A stretch of 64,000 bases of DNA from Capsicum annuum (GCF_002878395.1 NC_061119.1:11337919-11401918); one strand, 5' to 3'. Positions 1 to 12,898 are shown, counted from the stretch's first letter. Translations and numbers: made by a program. The notes: a model not told the origin generated them from the sequence alone.

Positions 1-804
1 CGAGAAAATAGACAGCATACACCTTTAAAAGGTAGCGGGTGCATTACATAATCTAAACGGCATCCGATTTCATGCAAAAGTGCCATATGTACATGTAAAC
101 GTTGTCTTCTCCTGATCTTCAAGAGCAATACATATTTGATTGTAGCTAGAATATCCATCCAGGAAGCAATACCACCCCTTTCCCGCCAACCGATCAAGCA
201 TTTGATCCATGAAGGGCATTAGGAAGTGGTCCTTTAAAGTCCATTAGTTTAGCTTGCGGTAGTCCATGAAAACTCTCCAACCAGTCACAGTCCTGAGAGG
301 AATCAACTCATTCTTTTTATTTGCAAGAACAGTCATGCCCCCTTTCTTGGGCACACATTAAACCGAGCTCACCCATTAATTATCAAAAATAGGATAAACC
401 ACTCCTGCATCTAGCCACTTAATAATTTCTTTCTTAATCACCTCTTTCATTGGTGGGTTAGGTCGGCGTTGATGCTCAATGGTAAGAGTACATTCTTCCT
501 CAAGTTGAATCTTATGAGTGCAGATACCAGGAGGAATGCCAATAATATCAGCAATAGTACAGCCTATTTCTCTTTTGTATCTTTGAAGCACTAAAATTAG
601 TGCTTCCACCTGCTGCTCACCCAGGTCAGATGCAATAATAATAGGTATTGTATTCCCACTGCCCAGGAACACATACCTTAAATGACTGGGTAATTCTTTC
701 AGCTCCAAGACAGGTGGTTCTTCTATAGAGGGCTTAGTAGGTAGACTAGGACGATTTTCTAAGTCCAATTCCAACTTCTTGGGGGCATATGAGTAAGACC
801 CCAT
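1..804 (-). pseudogene. Ty3/gypsy reverse transcriptase fragment (Athila/Tat-like)
   Basis: Remnant of a retrotransposon polyprotein that would copy element RNA into DNA. The open part (804 down to 376) reads through IGCTIADIIGIPPGICTHKI and a segment ending KKEIIKWLDAGVVYPI, the conserved lead-in to RT in Athila/Tat-type gypsy elements. Downstream, in broken frames, the complement gives the RT segments YCFLDGYSSYNQI and EDQEKTTFTC, so coding similarity runs to the window edge and beyond. Stops and frame changes near 240-375 show it is dead. The lineage call rests on remembered motif similarity, not a search; the Ty3/gypsy assignment is firm. Confidence 0.8.
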
Positions 805-980
805 GCCTGTTAAGGCACAAATAGTCTTCTCATAATCTTCTTACCATCCTGATCAAAATTCATCAACACTGAAGCCAAGGTTTCAACAGCAAATTTCTCT
901 TCTATCGGCACTTCCTGCTCCTCCTCATAATAGACATCTACAATTAAAAACACACTTATTTCTTTCTACTGCTTCATTGA

Positions 981-1473
981 TTAGCACACATCAAATCGCA
1001 CCACTTCATCATTCAGCCTGAATAAGAGCTCATTAGCTCGCAAATCAATCAGCATGTTTCCAGTTGTGAGAAAAGGTCGACCCAAGATTATGGGCACCTC
1101 AAAATCTATCTCGCAATCCAGAATAACGAAATCCACAGGAAATATGAAACTAGCAACCTTCACCAACACATCATACAAAATACCAACAGGTCATTTGATC
1201 AACCTATCCGCCATCATAAGTCGTATATTAGTGGGTGTGGGATCTCTCAAACCCAACCTTTTATAAACAGCTAGCGGCATCAGATTTAATGCTAGCTCCC
1301 AGGTCACATAGAGCTTTTGCAAAGTTAAGAGGTCCAATAGTGCATGGGATGGTAAATGCTCCTGGATCTACCATTTTCTGCACTAGAGACCTTGTGGAAA
1401 TAGCACAACAATAATACAAATTGTCCATCGACTTAAAACTAACCGACCACTTCTTTGTGATGAGGTCTTTCAT
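981..1473 (-). pseudogene. Retropepsin-region fragment of the same gypsy element
   Basis: Two adjacent minus-strand reading segments. The first (1473-1261) includes GAFTIPCTIGPLNFAKALCD followed by LGASI, which matches the start of an Athila/Tat protease domain (catalytic triplet region D-L-G-A). The second (1178-981) includes [20 protein letters not shown] and then PFLTTG, the typical protease C-terminal half. Together they make one aspartic protease domain broken by a frameshift around 1180-1260. It lies between gag (upstream on this strand) and RT (downstream), the expected gag-PR-RT order. Confidence 0.75.
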
Positions 1474-1530
1474 GAACTTTGTCTACCCGGTCATTTGCTC
1501 TAATGCCTCCACCAGTGGTAGATTAATCAT

Positions 1531-2520
1531 CTACTGCTTCAACATAGCCATAAATTTGTTGAACTTTGTGTCATCGACTTTCTTCTTCAATCGATGAGAA
1601 AATAAAGGAGGTGGCTTTAGAAGAGTGGTAACCACTACTTCAGTCTCCTTTCCCTTATTCTTTTTCAACTCATCAACCTGCTGACTATTGGATGGTGTGT
1701 CATCAATAACCTTATCCAATTTCTCAGACTCTACTGGATAATAAATCTCTGTTTTTTCAATATCATCGGCTATAATATCAACCGCAAGCTTACCCACAGG
1801 AGGGCCTACCAATACCTTACCACTTCTAGTAGTGATAGCCATGCAAGAGCCATCATTTCGTGGGTTCTGAATGGGGTCACTTGGCAATTTTCAAATCTTC
1901 CTCTGATTCAAAGTTGTCGAGAGCTGGCTCATTTGTTGCTCCAACTACTTGATAGAGTTAGAGTGTGAGTTCACCAACTAACTCATAGAAGATAAATCAC
2001 TCTTCATGTTAGTCACTCTAGAGTTGGTAGCTTTAACTTTCTTTAATAATTTCTTCATCATGTCCTCCATGAACATCTTGCCAGAGCTAGTTGTAGCACT
2101 ATCTCTACTTCTGGGAGGTACATATAGTCCACTTCTATCATTCTTATTATTACAATTTCCTTGCTCCCTATCCTTATAACTAGCCTTGTCGTAGTAATTC
2201 CGACCTTGATTTCCTTGGCTATTGCCTCAGAAACCCCCTGATTATTCAAATAGTTAGCCTCTTCTTCTGAATCAGAATTATCTCTACCTTTAGCTGAAAT
2301 AGCCTTCACTTTTTTGGTTTTTGCAAATAATAGATGCTTGGTCAACAGATCCATCTGCGTCTTCAAGTGTGCCATGTCTTGATTATGTTCTTTCTCTTTC
2401 TTATGTTGTTCTACAGTCATACCAACAGACATAGTAGGGCTTGCTACCACAAAATCCCTTGTATACCAAGCTCTACTTTGTTTGGTTATCTGATCAAACA
2501 TCTCCGAGGCCTCCTAAAAA
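1531..2520 (-). pseudogene. gag remnant of the same gypsy element
   Basis: Minus-strand segments 2501-2058 and 1887-1531 are separated by frame changes. They carry the downstream end of a gag region: an acidic stretch followed by YLNNQG, as in Athila-like gag, then MAITTRSGKVLVGPP, a conserved motif just before the protease of Athila/Tat elements, and a lysine/glutamate-rich linker ending KKKVDDTKFNKFMAMLKQ. No complete gag domain can be read. No LTR of this element is recognised, so it is a truncated fragment. Position and strand agree with the protease and RT entries to its left. Confidence 0.7.
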
Positions 2521-3349
2521 GTAAGATCCACAAATGATCCCCCTGCAGCATTATCAATAACTGTCTTCGTAATAGAGTTCAAAGCCCAATAAAGAGTCTC
2601 CATCAGTTGAATATCTATCATATTTTGGTCCGACACATTGGGCAGGTTCTTGGGGATGGGGTCATTATGAGAGGACTATAAAGGTGGAGTTTAGTTCATG
2701 AAAAAAATCCTATAAATTTGGAGTGGAGGTCATGACGCGAGCTCAATGCAAGGCTTCACTGGAATTTCACTTTTGATGTCCAACTTTATTTTGTGCATTT
2801 GTCCACCGTCCCAAGCCTTGTGGTGTTGTTTACACTTCATGTATATCTTATATATCCTTAATATATCATATAAATCAACTAAAAAATCATACTACATCAT
2901 AGTACACCACGGATTAGAGCTCAAAACAACACAATATCAAGAGCGGTGAACTAGAAACTCGAGCTAAGACTAGGCTTGCCCATGTTGATCTTTAACTTAT
3001 TATTTTGACTCTTGGCTTGATTAAATTAACCCTTGAACATTATAAATAAGTTTTTCCACACATAATTACACAATCATACCACTATTGACTCATTAAACAC
3101 ATTAGAATCCATCGTGATAGACTACAATGACACCTAGCTCAAGCTAGTAACACTAGTTTTCTTATTCGAACTCTAAATGATCAAATTGGTTCCAAAATTG
3201 TTTGAAAACACCTTTAAACATTGTAATAACATACTTAAATACTTATATGATTTTTATATCATTACTAACACATTAAGCACACTATTTGTCCTCAGAACAA
3301 GGCTAAATAAGCTAGGAAAACAACACTAAGGCGCATAAATCAACCTCAG
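2521..3349. other. No recognisable gene
   Basis: Non-coding stretch between the decayed gypsy fragment and the first base that aligns with the Ty3 LTR copy at 17705. Short open frames here have no family motifs. Part of 2521-2710 may be the upstream gag end of the left fragment. I see no terminal repeats or RNA gene. Confidence 0.5.
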
Positions 3350-3797
3350 ATCAGTTGACATCTAAAAGAGGATTTAGATACCTTATCCTAGTCTGGGATA
3401 TAATTTTTCTTAAATTGTATTTTGCAGATTTATAAGTGGGCTCTTTAATCTACCTTAGGCAAAGATTTGTGTTAGCTATTGAGAAACTTGGAATCTGATG
3501 GTTATGATGGGGAGGCATTGAGAGTTGATACTTATTGAGTATGCTAGTGGCTAGTGATTATGTCATTGATTATGCTTGTAATTATGTTATTGATTAAGCT
3601 AGCGATTTGTTATTGATTATAATAATGATGATGATATTGAGGATATATACCAATTCAAGACCAAATAATGACGACGATATTGATGATGTTAATATCGATT
3701 CAAGTTCGAATAATTATTATGATATTGATGATATATTTATCGATTCAAGTCCAGCTATTGATTATATAAACTAGTTTGAGTCTAGATATACATTATG

Positions 3798-3799
<2 letters not shown>

Positions 3800-3845
<46 letters not shown>
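3800..3845. repeat. (TA)n microsatellite
   Basis: About 46 bp of alternating T and A inside the left Ty3 LTR. The equivalent place in the other LTR (near 18205) has only a few TA units, so the array expanded after insertion. Confidence 0.95.
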
Positions 3846-3848
<3 letters not shown>

Positions 3849-4141
3849 CTAGTTTGGAATGTGTTTTTGGGGTGTATTGTTGATAATATGGTTACCAATT
3901 CAAGTCCGAACGTAAAAAAATGGTATAGTATGACATGGCATAGATGGATTCTAATTGTAACATGAGAGTTGGTAAATAATGGTGGTTCGGTTTATGCTTT
4001 ACTTGGTTGTACCCTCCAAGCTTATGGGGACCTAAGTTGAGTTATTTACTTTTCCGCACTAACTGGCATATGGGGGTCAATTTTGTAGTTATAATTGCAT
4101 GTGTTTGATTCTTTATTTTATGTTATTATTTTGGTTATTTA

Positions 4142-7066
4142 CTTATTGTAATACGCCGAACTTTCTTTAAGTCGAGTTTCATCCTTAAGAAGAGTAAGGG
4201 ATGAATTTCCAAGTAAGAAATATTTTAAACTGTGTAGAATTAAATAAGCTTTCCGTTGATACCAAATTTATCAAAATCCGATTTGGGATAGAAAGTTATG
4301 GACATTTTACAGAAAGCTATCTGAACTGCCTAGGTGCGACGGGCAGGCCGACGGACCGTCGAGCTAGCAACGGATCATCGCCCATAGCCGTCGCCATGAG
4401 GCAGTAGTCCCATTCACTGGCCAAGTGCGACGGTCAGGACCGACAAACCGTCAAGCTAGAGACAAACCATCGCCCCAGGCCATCGCGATGAGGCAGTAAG
4501 TCTCAGTTCTGGTCCAGGTGCGACAGTCAGTCTGACGGACCATCGACCCAGCGACGGACCGTCGCACCCCACCATCGCATGTCCTGATCAGTAATTTTAA
4601 GTCACTTTTAAAAGGGATTTTTGGTCTTTTCCCACCCTTTTAACACTCAGATATATCCTGAACGAAGCTGAGGGCTTTATTATTCATCCATAACATCAAA
4701 AGATAGGGTTTCTTTCAAGATCAAAAAATAAATCAAGAACAAGATCAAAACCCTTCTTCAAGATAACTCAAGAAACCAAGAATCTCTCCAAGATCCTTCA
4801 AGAAAGAGTCTCCTAAGGTATATTAGATGTTGATTCTTGGGTTCCTTCCACCCAAGAAGTTCAAGAATACTTTTCAAAATTACAAAGTTTATGTATTTAT
4901 GAGATTTCTTGATTTATGTGTATTGAAGTTCATGATTATATGTTGTTGAGATTTAATTCATGATTTAGACTACAGGTATTAACAATTGATTCTAGCATGT
5001 GATTAATTGTGTAATATTCATGATAAACCCTCTTCAAGTTGCATGTTGGTTGATGAAATCATGATACTTAGTTGTAGTATTTGTTGTATAACCAAAGCAT
5101 GCTCCCCATATGTTTGATAAAATGCTTGTGTGAAGGAAATAGGGTCATTATAGCATGTTGACAAGAAATCCCCAAATTATGTATAAATTCATGTATGCCA
5201 AGCATTTGTTGAAATGCCTTAGTGAATGAATTATGAGAAATTAGTATGCATCCCTATACCTTTACACGTTTTAAGATTCCCAATTGCTTGAAGAGATGTT
5301 TTAGTGATTGTAATAGTAAGTGAAAGTCCATTGTCATGGTTATTCAAGAATGGTTATGTTTAACTTTTACGTTATCGAGTTCTGGGGGTATTTATACCCA
5401 ACAAATTAGCTGCAATTCTAGAGCCAGTGTCAGTGTCAAGATACTCTCAATCAAGCCATGATCAGTAGAATTCAGACAGTTACAGAATGCAAGGAAATTC
5501 AGTAATCTCAAAATTAGTGCAATTCAGTCTCAGAATCAGTCTAATCCAACTCAGTATTCAATTTTGGTTCAATAGTATTCAGTTCAAGCTTCAACAAAAC
5601 TCAGTAAGCTAACCAGAATTCAGTAGCATTCAGTCAGATAGTAGAATCTAAGCAGCATTCCATCAGATAACGGAACCAAGCAAACTCAATCAGATTAGTC
5701 AATTAATATAGCCAATCACGAATTTAGCTTCATCTAAGTTCAGTTAAGAATCAGTTCAGATTCTTTCAGTTGGGAGTAAGAACTAGCACAGAGTGAGTGA
5801 AGGGATGACGGCTTTCCCGTTAGATAGGTAGAGCCATTAGCAGCAATCTCTGTACTCTAAAACTGCGTAGCCAGCGCAGGATCAAGATTCACCCACTAGA
5901 TTAAGGATTGACTACCTTCTAGGGGTCACTCATTTCCTTAGGCTTGACTTCCTGTTCAAGGTCACCCGTTAGAGAGGCTTGACCATAGTAGTGTCTACAC
6001 CCGTGGCATTGTACTGACACCCTTCCAATTTTGGTAATAGGTTGGACCCCACTAGTTTAGATTTGGGGAATGTCGGTTAAGTGAGAACTCCCACAGTTAC
6101 ATTTCAGTCTCAGTCATTATAGTAACACTCAGAAATTAGGACTGTCAGATATAGTCATTCAGCTCAGTAAGGAACTTAGATAGTTCCATAGATTCATAGA
6201 CCACCCGCTAGAAAGTCCTGGTCTCACATGAAGTTAACCAGTATCAGTATTAATCAATTCAGAGATCGCCCACTAGATAAGCCTGATCTCAAACTCAGAT
6301 TCAATCATTCCTTATCATTATTATGAGATTTGAAGATCATCCGCTCGATAGGTTTGATCTCAGTTTCAATCAGTCGATATTAGTAAGCTCAGAGTTTTGT
6401 TATCAGTAGACTCAATTATTCATACCCTCAGTGTTAGTAAATATAGATATCAGTATTAGTAAACTCAGCTGTGAAAAATTTCAAGTATTCAGAAGGTAGT
6501 ATTCAGTCCATACATGTATCCTCATTCAATACTCTCATGTTATTCAGTTATGTTATGTTCATGCATAAGCCCTTGCATTTAGCCTTACCTCATCTAGCAT
6601 ACTAGTACATTCAAAGTACTGGCGCATACTTTTCTCTTGCGCTATGGTGTCTTATACCATAGGTTAAGAAGAGCGAGAGCTAAGGCACCCTTAGCAGTCC
6701 AGACTCAGCCAGTAGCAGTTGACTTAGCAGTGAATCCTCATCATTTGAGGATGATCCTTATTTTATTATGGCATTAGACTCAGTTTATTTTTAGTAGACG
6801 GAGTTAGTTGGAGACATGTCCCATCAACTCTATAGTTCAGACAATTTAGAGGTTTTTCGAACAAATATATCAGTATTCAGTTTTTAGTTTTGAGTATTTT
6901 AGATGTTTTGAAGCTTATGGCAAGATTTCGCCAGTTTTCCGTATTTATTTTAGTATATTATGCAGTGCTCAGGTACAGATATCAGAAAAGGGTTAGCTTG
7001 TGGTCCTTCGGGATCATGAGCACCGTGTGGCGTTCTAGTTTTCGAAAATTAGGGCGTTACACTTAT
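4142..7066 (+). mobile_element. Giant solo LTR #1 (4147-7061) with 5-bp target duplication CTTAT
   Basis: The unit starts TGTAATACGCC and ends GGGCGTTACA, an LTR-like TG...CA pair with inverted TGTAA/TTACA ends. It is flanked by CTTAT at 4142-4146 and 7062-7066. The undisrupted target can be read at about 18510 in the paired LTR (ACTTATTTATGTA), which proves insertion. It is 2915 bp with no gag-pol, so a solo LTR, or a non-autonomous element with LTR-like ends. Content includes a tandem repeat (4334-4580), a CAGT-rich low-complexity tract (5420-6580) and degenerate roughly 80-bp units (6190-6380). Related copies lie at 7343-10858 and 34841-37032. Confidence 0.88.
4334..4585 (+). repeat. Three tandem units of about 91 bp with near-palindromic GACGGACCGTC
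   Basis: Units begin near 4334, 4425 and 4518, each starting GTGCGACRG and containing the near-palindrome GACGGACCGTC or a variant, then CATCGC and, in the first two, GATGAGGCAGTA-like ends. The sister LTR carries one or two degenerate units at 7690-7850. The tract is GC-rich compared with its surroundings. Its role is unknown; LTR promoter regions often hold such arrays. Confidence 0.8.
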
Positions 7067-7337
7067 TCATGTATAGTGATGTTGGAGTTGATTTAGGTTT
7101 TCCTCTACCTTGACATATTTATGTTATCTTGAATTTTATTATATTCATATCATGATTTATCCCAATCGATCGATAATACCTACAAAGTACCTATGGTTTT
7201 GATACTCATACTACACATTTGTACCTTTTTGGTAAAGATCCAAGTACTAGTTTCTACCATTGATTCATGGCTCATGTTGTGGTGGATTCCAGAGATAGGG
7301 TGAGATCGTTGAGTCAGAGTTTCCCATTTCCTTCTAT

Positions 7338-10300
7338 CTTATTGTAATACCGAATCCCAACCGATAGTAGAACCATGATTCAAGCTCATATTAAATAAAT
7401 ATTAGTGATTTGGTAGTTTTATGATCAATTTTGATGTGTATTAAGGCCTTAAATACGTCCTATCTATTAGACGAATCAAAATATCCCTTACCGATTGAAT
7501 TCTTAAGAAGGACATTGCTATAGTCAACTTCAAACAAGCATATCTTTCATTATGCAAATAATTTTTGATCTCATGACCTATCAACAGATAGATAATTGAA
7601 TTATCTTTCCAACTATACTAATTTTGCAAAAATCCGATATTGGAGTAAGAAGTTATGGCCATTTTACTGAGAGCTGTCTGAGCTGTCCAGGAGTGACAGA
7701 CAAGCTGACGGACCGTCAAGTTAGTGACGGCCCGCCACTTTGGCCGTCAAAACTGAAGCAGTGAAGGCATTTTTTGGACCAAAAGTTATGGTGGGAGTGA
7801 TGGTTAGTCACCAAAGTGATGGTCCGTCACTCTGACTGTCAGAATTGTCCGAGACATTGCTGAAGCACCATTTTAAAGGGATTTTTGGGTCATTTTTCAC
7901 CCTATTTAATACCCAATCACCCCAAATCAAAGCTCATAACTTCTCCTTCATCCAAAACATCAAATTAGGGTTTATTTCCAAGATCAAAATCCTTATTTAT
8001 TCTTCAATAAAAATCAAGAGAAGTCAAGAAATCAAGAATCTCTCCAAGAACCTTCAAGAAAGAAGTTTCCCCAAGGTATGTAGATGTTGATTCTTAGGTC
8101 CCTTTCATCCAAGAAGCTCAAGTACCCTTTTCTAAATCTCTAAGATTTATGTTTATAAATTTTAATTGATTCTTGTGTGTTGTGATTCATGTTTGTCTAC
8201 AAGAATCAAGTCTTGGCCTTAGTATGTGGTATTTGTATGGTAAATGGATTATATACTTGTTGTTAATGTTGAATAATCTCCAAGATGGGATATTTATGTG
8301 GTTTGTATGAATCTATGATAATATATGAGTTGGAAACATGTAAATTTGATTGTTCATGATGAGTAGTTGGGTTATTATACTTATGCCTAAATTGTGCATG
8401 TGAGGTGTTCGATAAAATGTCTAAGAGACTAGAAATCAAGCATTGTAATTAAATTGTGATCTAATGACAAATGTATGCTATACCCTTATGAAAATAAAGA
8501 CTTCTAAGATATTGTTATATGTTATGGTTGTTGATGAAATGTTTGTGAAGCTAGGTCGATGGACGTATGGCATATTGTTATATGCACCCCCTTCCATGTA
8601 TAAGACTTTGAAAACTATGAGTATGACGAAATTCCCTAGTTAATGAATTATACCATGATAGTGTGAAATCCCCAAATAAGTGTGAACCTTTGCATGTCTA
8701 GTATTTGTTGAAGGACCTTAGTGAAAAAGTGGAGATGTGATAGTAGTAAATTCCCCAATTATGTGCCCTTTGACATATGCTAAATTTTTAATACATGCCA
8801 AGTGGTTAGCAAGTAAGTTATGAAATGATAGTATGAAGTTTCCCTAAGCCATGTGATACCCAAACATATGTCAAGACTGATATAGGTATGAAATAGTTGA
8901 GGTAAAAACCTTGTTGAATGGAGTACGATCTAATAGCATATTTTTCCTATGTTATTATATGATTATTATTTCGAGATGCTTAAAGAGACCCTTTAGTGAT
9001 TGTGATGATGAATAGAGGCCTATATTTCCTAAATGCTTGAATGCTTGTGTTGATGAATGAATGATTGTGATGATGAATGGATGATCGTGATGATGCAAGC
9101 ATGATTATGTTTCACTTTTATGTTATCGAGTCCTGCGGGTATTTATACCCGACAATAGAGCTGTTGTCTAGAGCCGGTGTCAGTTTCACGATAACTCCAA
9201 TCGAGCCACAATTCTCAGAACTCAGTGAACTACAAAGCTCTATATACTCAAACAAGTGCAGAACATAAGAAAACTTTGTCATCTCAGAAATCTCTGTAAT
9301 CACTATATCGCTAGTAATCTAGCCCCAGTCCTATTAATTCGCTCAGATCTAATAGTATTCAAATGATTCAATTCTAATCTCAGAAGTGATTTGAGTAATC
9401 TATTCAAGCTCTGTATCATCAGTTAGATACCATGATTCGATACTTTTTTTCGTCAGATACGAAACTAAGTAATCTCAGCATAACTCAGTCAGATCTCTTG
9501 AGAAATATGATCAGTATCAAATTCAGCTCAATCTAAGTTCAGTTAAGAATCAAATCAGTATTTTTCAGTTGGGAGTAGGATTCAACACCGAGTGAGCTCA
9601 AGGATGGAAACTCACCTACTAGTAGAGGGTGTGATTCTTAGAAGCAATCCTTGCGCTCCCAAACTACGTAGCCAGCGTAGGTTGAGACATCATACCTGCT
9701 AGTTAAGGGTAGATGAGGTGGCTTGACCTATTAGATGAGGGCTCCACCATTCTCGTTTGAGTACCTGATAGATAAGGGTCAAATAAAGTTGTCTTTACCA
9801 GTGGCGCGGTACTGACACCCTTCTAACTGGGGCACAGGTTAGACCCCAACTTAGCTAGGTGGGGCATGTCGGTTAGAAGACTACTTCCCACAGTCTTTGT
9901 TTCAGAATCAGTCTCAGACTTCAAGAAAGATCTCAGTTCAGTGTACAGAATGCAAGGCTGTTAGATATAGGCCATCAAGTATAATTATTTGTAAATTTGA
10001 AGATCCGCTACTACATAGGCCGATCTTAAAGTCAGTTATCAAATCTCAAAATTAGTTATCAAGTAGTAGTATTATCCACAGATTCATAGACTACTTACTA
10101 GATAGGGTTGATCTCAGTTTCAGTCAGTCATTCTTATTATTAGCAGATTCGGAGACAACCTGTTAGCTAGGGTTGCTATCAGTTTCAGAAGCTTCAGATA
10201 CTCGTAGTCTCAGTATGTCCAGAAATTTCAGAATTTCAGTATATTCAGTATCAGTTACCAGAGTTATTCCGAGTATGCTCAGTGACAGTATGCAGAGTAT

Positions 10301-10863
10301 GTTCAGTAATTACATATTCTTTATGTATGCTAATCCAGCTCTTGCATATTATTCAGTTAAGTTATGTTCATGCATAAGCCCTTGTATTTAGCCTTACCTC
10401 GTCTACATGCTCGGTATATTTTTGTACTGACGCATTTGCGCTATGGTGTTTTATTTGACACCATAGGTTCAGAGGCACAGGATATAGAATATCCCCATCA
10501 GTTCAGTCCTAGTCAGCAGCAGTAGCAGTGAGTCCTCTTCTTTTGAGGACAAATCTCAGTTTACTATTATTGTATCAATTTTTTTTTATATTTTCAGTTG
10601 ACGGAGTTAGTTGGGGATATGTCCCATCAACTCCACAGTTCAGACAGTTTAGAGGCTTTTCAAACGGATGTTGATGTATTAGTATTCAGTTTTCAGTTTT
10701 AAGTATGTACAGATGTATTGAACTTTATGTCCAGTTTCCACATTTATTTCAGATATTATGCAGTGTAAAGGTACAAATATCAGTAAAGGGTTAGGTTGTG
10801 GTCCTTTGGGTCCATAAGCACCGTGTGACATCTCAGAATGGGATCTCGGGGCATTACACTTAT
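7338..10863 (+). mobile_element. Giant solo LTR #2 (7343-10858) with 5-bp target duplication CTTAT
   Basis: Starts TGTAATACCGAATCC and ends GGGGCATTACA. CTTAT flanks it at 7338-7342 and 10859-10863. The empty site reads TATCTTATTTATGTC at about 25228 in the paired LTR. It is 3516 bp with no pol. It shares with solo LTR #1 the blocks around AAAGGGATTTTTGG, the ATACCCGACAA region after a long AT-rich stretch, the CAGT-rich section and the end block with GCGCTATGGTGT. No convincing ORF is present; short open frames are chance. Confidence 0.88.
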
Positions 10864-11156
10864 TTATGTCTAGTCTTTCACTTTGAGATAGATTGTATTG
10901 ACTATTTTAGAACTTGACTTGTATTTTTAGTAGCTCTTGTATTGACTCTACCAAGTCGTGGGATGGTTATCTCTATTAGGGTTACCTGTTTGACTATCTT
11001 TATTGCTTTACTTATTTATAATTTGCAATTATCTATTTTTCTCCTCTTTTAGGGATTTTACACCAAGTTAACTCATTGCATTTAGCTCTGGATTATGGTT
11101 TGGCTTACCTACTGGCAAAGGTGTCATCATGACTCATAAATTAAGTTGTGATAAAT

Positions 11157-11171
11157 TGGTATTAGATCCTA
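11157..11171 (+). promoter_or_regulatory. Degenerate tRNA-iMet primer binding site
   Basis: TGGTATTAGATCCTA differs at two bases from the canonical plant initiator-Met site TGGTATCAGAGCCTA. It sits 3 bases after the end of the left LTR and about 190 bp before gag, where minus-strand priming occurs in gypsy elements. The second LTR end at 25537 is not followed by such a site, which sets the element's orientation. Confidence 0.8.
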
Positions 11172-11359
11172 GGTTTCACTAGTATTATTGGTACAAGAGC
11201 AAGTGTCTAGTAGAGTCCCACAGATCAAAGCAATGTCATCCATTTCCTATCTATGGGAGTCTATAGGTTATTCTTAGGAGTTTTTCACTTCTTTCATTCA
11301 TTTTGTGTTAAGAGTCTAAGTTGGTTTCTGAGCATTTCTTTGGTTTCACTCTTTCGTAT

Positions 11360-12890
11360 ATGGCTAGGACATATGCTACCACTATACGAGATGAGGGTAC
11401 AATGATTGAGCCTTGGGATCCTATAACTGTTTATGGATGACCTAGAGGTTTTGGATAGCCTTGAGATATGTCCCTAGGTAGGGGCTAGGATATGGGGCCT
11501 TCACTTGACCTTATTCCTGCTATTGAGCCAAAGGTTCTTTCGCCCCAACCAGCGATTGGCAGGGATCATCCCAGGCTCCACCTAGGATTATTTCTTCTTT
11601 AGTGATCAAGGATGATTTAGTTTACCTTTTGGGGTTGGTTGGTAGTGCACCATCTGACAATGCGTAGTTTACAAATCAGAGTGGTACTAATATAGGGGCG
11701 CAACCTGTAGCTACAACTCCTAATTGAGGTCCCTTATGGTCTGGTAGTTGCTGAACCGAAAGTTACCCAGTAAGTGGTTGCCTAGCCTTCTTTGTCTATT
11801 GAGGAGTAGAAGATATTGGAAAGATTCTTGAGATTTTCTCCACCTATGGTTTTTGGTGCATCTGGCGAGGATGCATATGAGTTTCTGATTACTTGTAAAT
11901 ATAGGCTACGTAATTTAGGCCTAGTCGAGACTTATGGTGTAGACTATACTACTTTTTATTTGGACTTGGTAGCTCGATATTGGTGGAGAGGTCATCTTGA
12001 TTCTAGTCCATCTAGATCTTCTTCTTTGATATGGGCTCAGTTCTCCAAGATCTTCTTAGAAAAGTACATGCCTCTCAGCCTTTGGGATCCTTTGAAAGAT
12101 CAGTTATCTAGATTGGAGTAGGCTCCATGACGATTGTGCAGTATGAGGTTCATTTCCACAAGTTGGCTAGGTATGCTACTTTTATTATGTCAACTGAGTA
12201 TGAGAGGGTTCATTGCTTTATACGTGGATTGAGACTTTCTCTTTGCACGTTTACTCAGAGTTTGGTTTTTGCAGGTTGGTCTTATGCTAAGGTTTTGGAT
12301 CATGTTCAGGTAAAGAAAGAGATCCATCATAAGGTCCAAGGGGGAAGCGATAAAAGGCTATGGTATTAGGGTAGTATCTTTGGGAGTCACAAAAGCTCTC
12401 AATCTAGGGAAAGTGGTTCACAAGGTAGGCACCCTTCTAATCAATCGTATTGGCCTCAGAGTTAGCCTAGTAGGCCCGTTCAGGCAGCACTTCAGATTAC
12501 TGATGAAGGTCAGTCTTGTGTTAGTGATCGCCCTAGTCATGGTAGTGGTCATTCTTTGAGGGGTTTATCTTCTAGTTATTCTAGTTATGGTAGTTATTTT
12601 GGATCCGCTGAATCTTCTGATTCTGGTTTAACTCATATAACAAGCTATGGTTGTAGAACTTTTAGTCATTACTCGCGTGATTGCCCTAGCCATGGGACGA
12701 TTGTTGCTTTATCTCAGAGTGTTCCCCCTATTAGGGCAGTTCATCCCTCAGCTAGAGGTGGTTCACATAGTTTTAGGGGTGGTTCCCAAGGTGTCCGTGG
12801 AGGTTCTCAGGCGGGTAAGACTGGAGATTGGTCAGGAATCTTGTCAGGTGGTGGGCATGTTCAGTTGTATGCAGTACCTGCTAGACCAGG
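11360..12890 (+). pseudogene. gag of the large Ty3/gypsy element (broken)
   Basis: Structural protein that packages element RNA. A likely original start is the ATG at 11360, in the context ATGGCTAGGACATATGCT. Early stops follow within 100 codons. The conserved gag core is open at 11816-12121 (RFLRFSPPMVFGASGEDAYE, then a tract ending RYWWRG) and continues in another frame at 12127-12369 (MTIVQYEVHFHKLARYA, CFIRGLRLSL). A degenerate zinc knuckle follows at about 12640-12690 (SYGCRTFSHYSRDCPSH, second cysteine kept, first replaced by Tyr context). Several stops and frameshifts make it non-functional. It is typical of Tekay/Del-type chromoviruses. Confidence 0.82.
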
Positions 12891-12898
12891 CTTAGTCT

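Larger units (their letters stand above)
3350..11153 (+). mobile_element. 5'-truncated left LTR of a large Ty3/gypsy element, split by two insertions
   Basis: Three pieces, 3350-4146, 7062-7342 and 10859-11153, align in order with 17705-18736 plus 25173-25537. Each set sums to about 1.4 kb, so they are two LTRs of one family. The copy ends at a GATA/GACA-type terminus at about 11153, followed at once by a tRNA-iMet primer site and gag-pol, so this is the 5' LTR. The 5' part of the repeat, present before 17705 in the other copy, is missing. Two solo LTRs (4147-7061 and 7343-10858) interrupt it with clean 5-bp duplications, so it is the oldest layer here. Confidence 0.85.

Noticed and set aside
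4201..10391. Short open frames in the giant LTRs (4201-4407, 6890-7096, 7845-8090, 9077-9268, 10173-10391)
   Set aside because: Not shared in frame between the sister LTRs and without motifs; chance frames.
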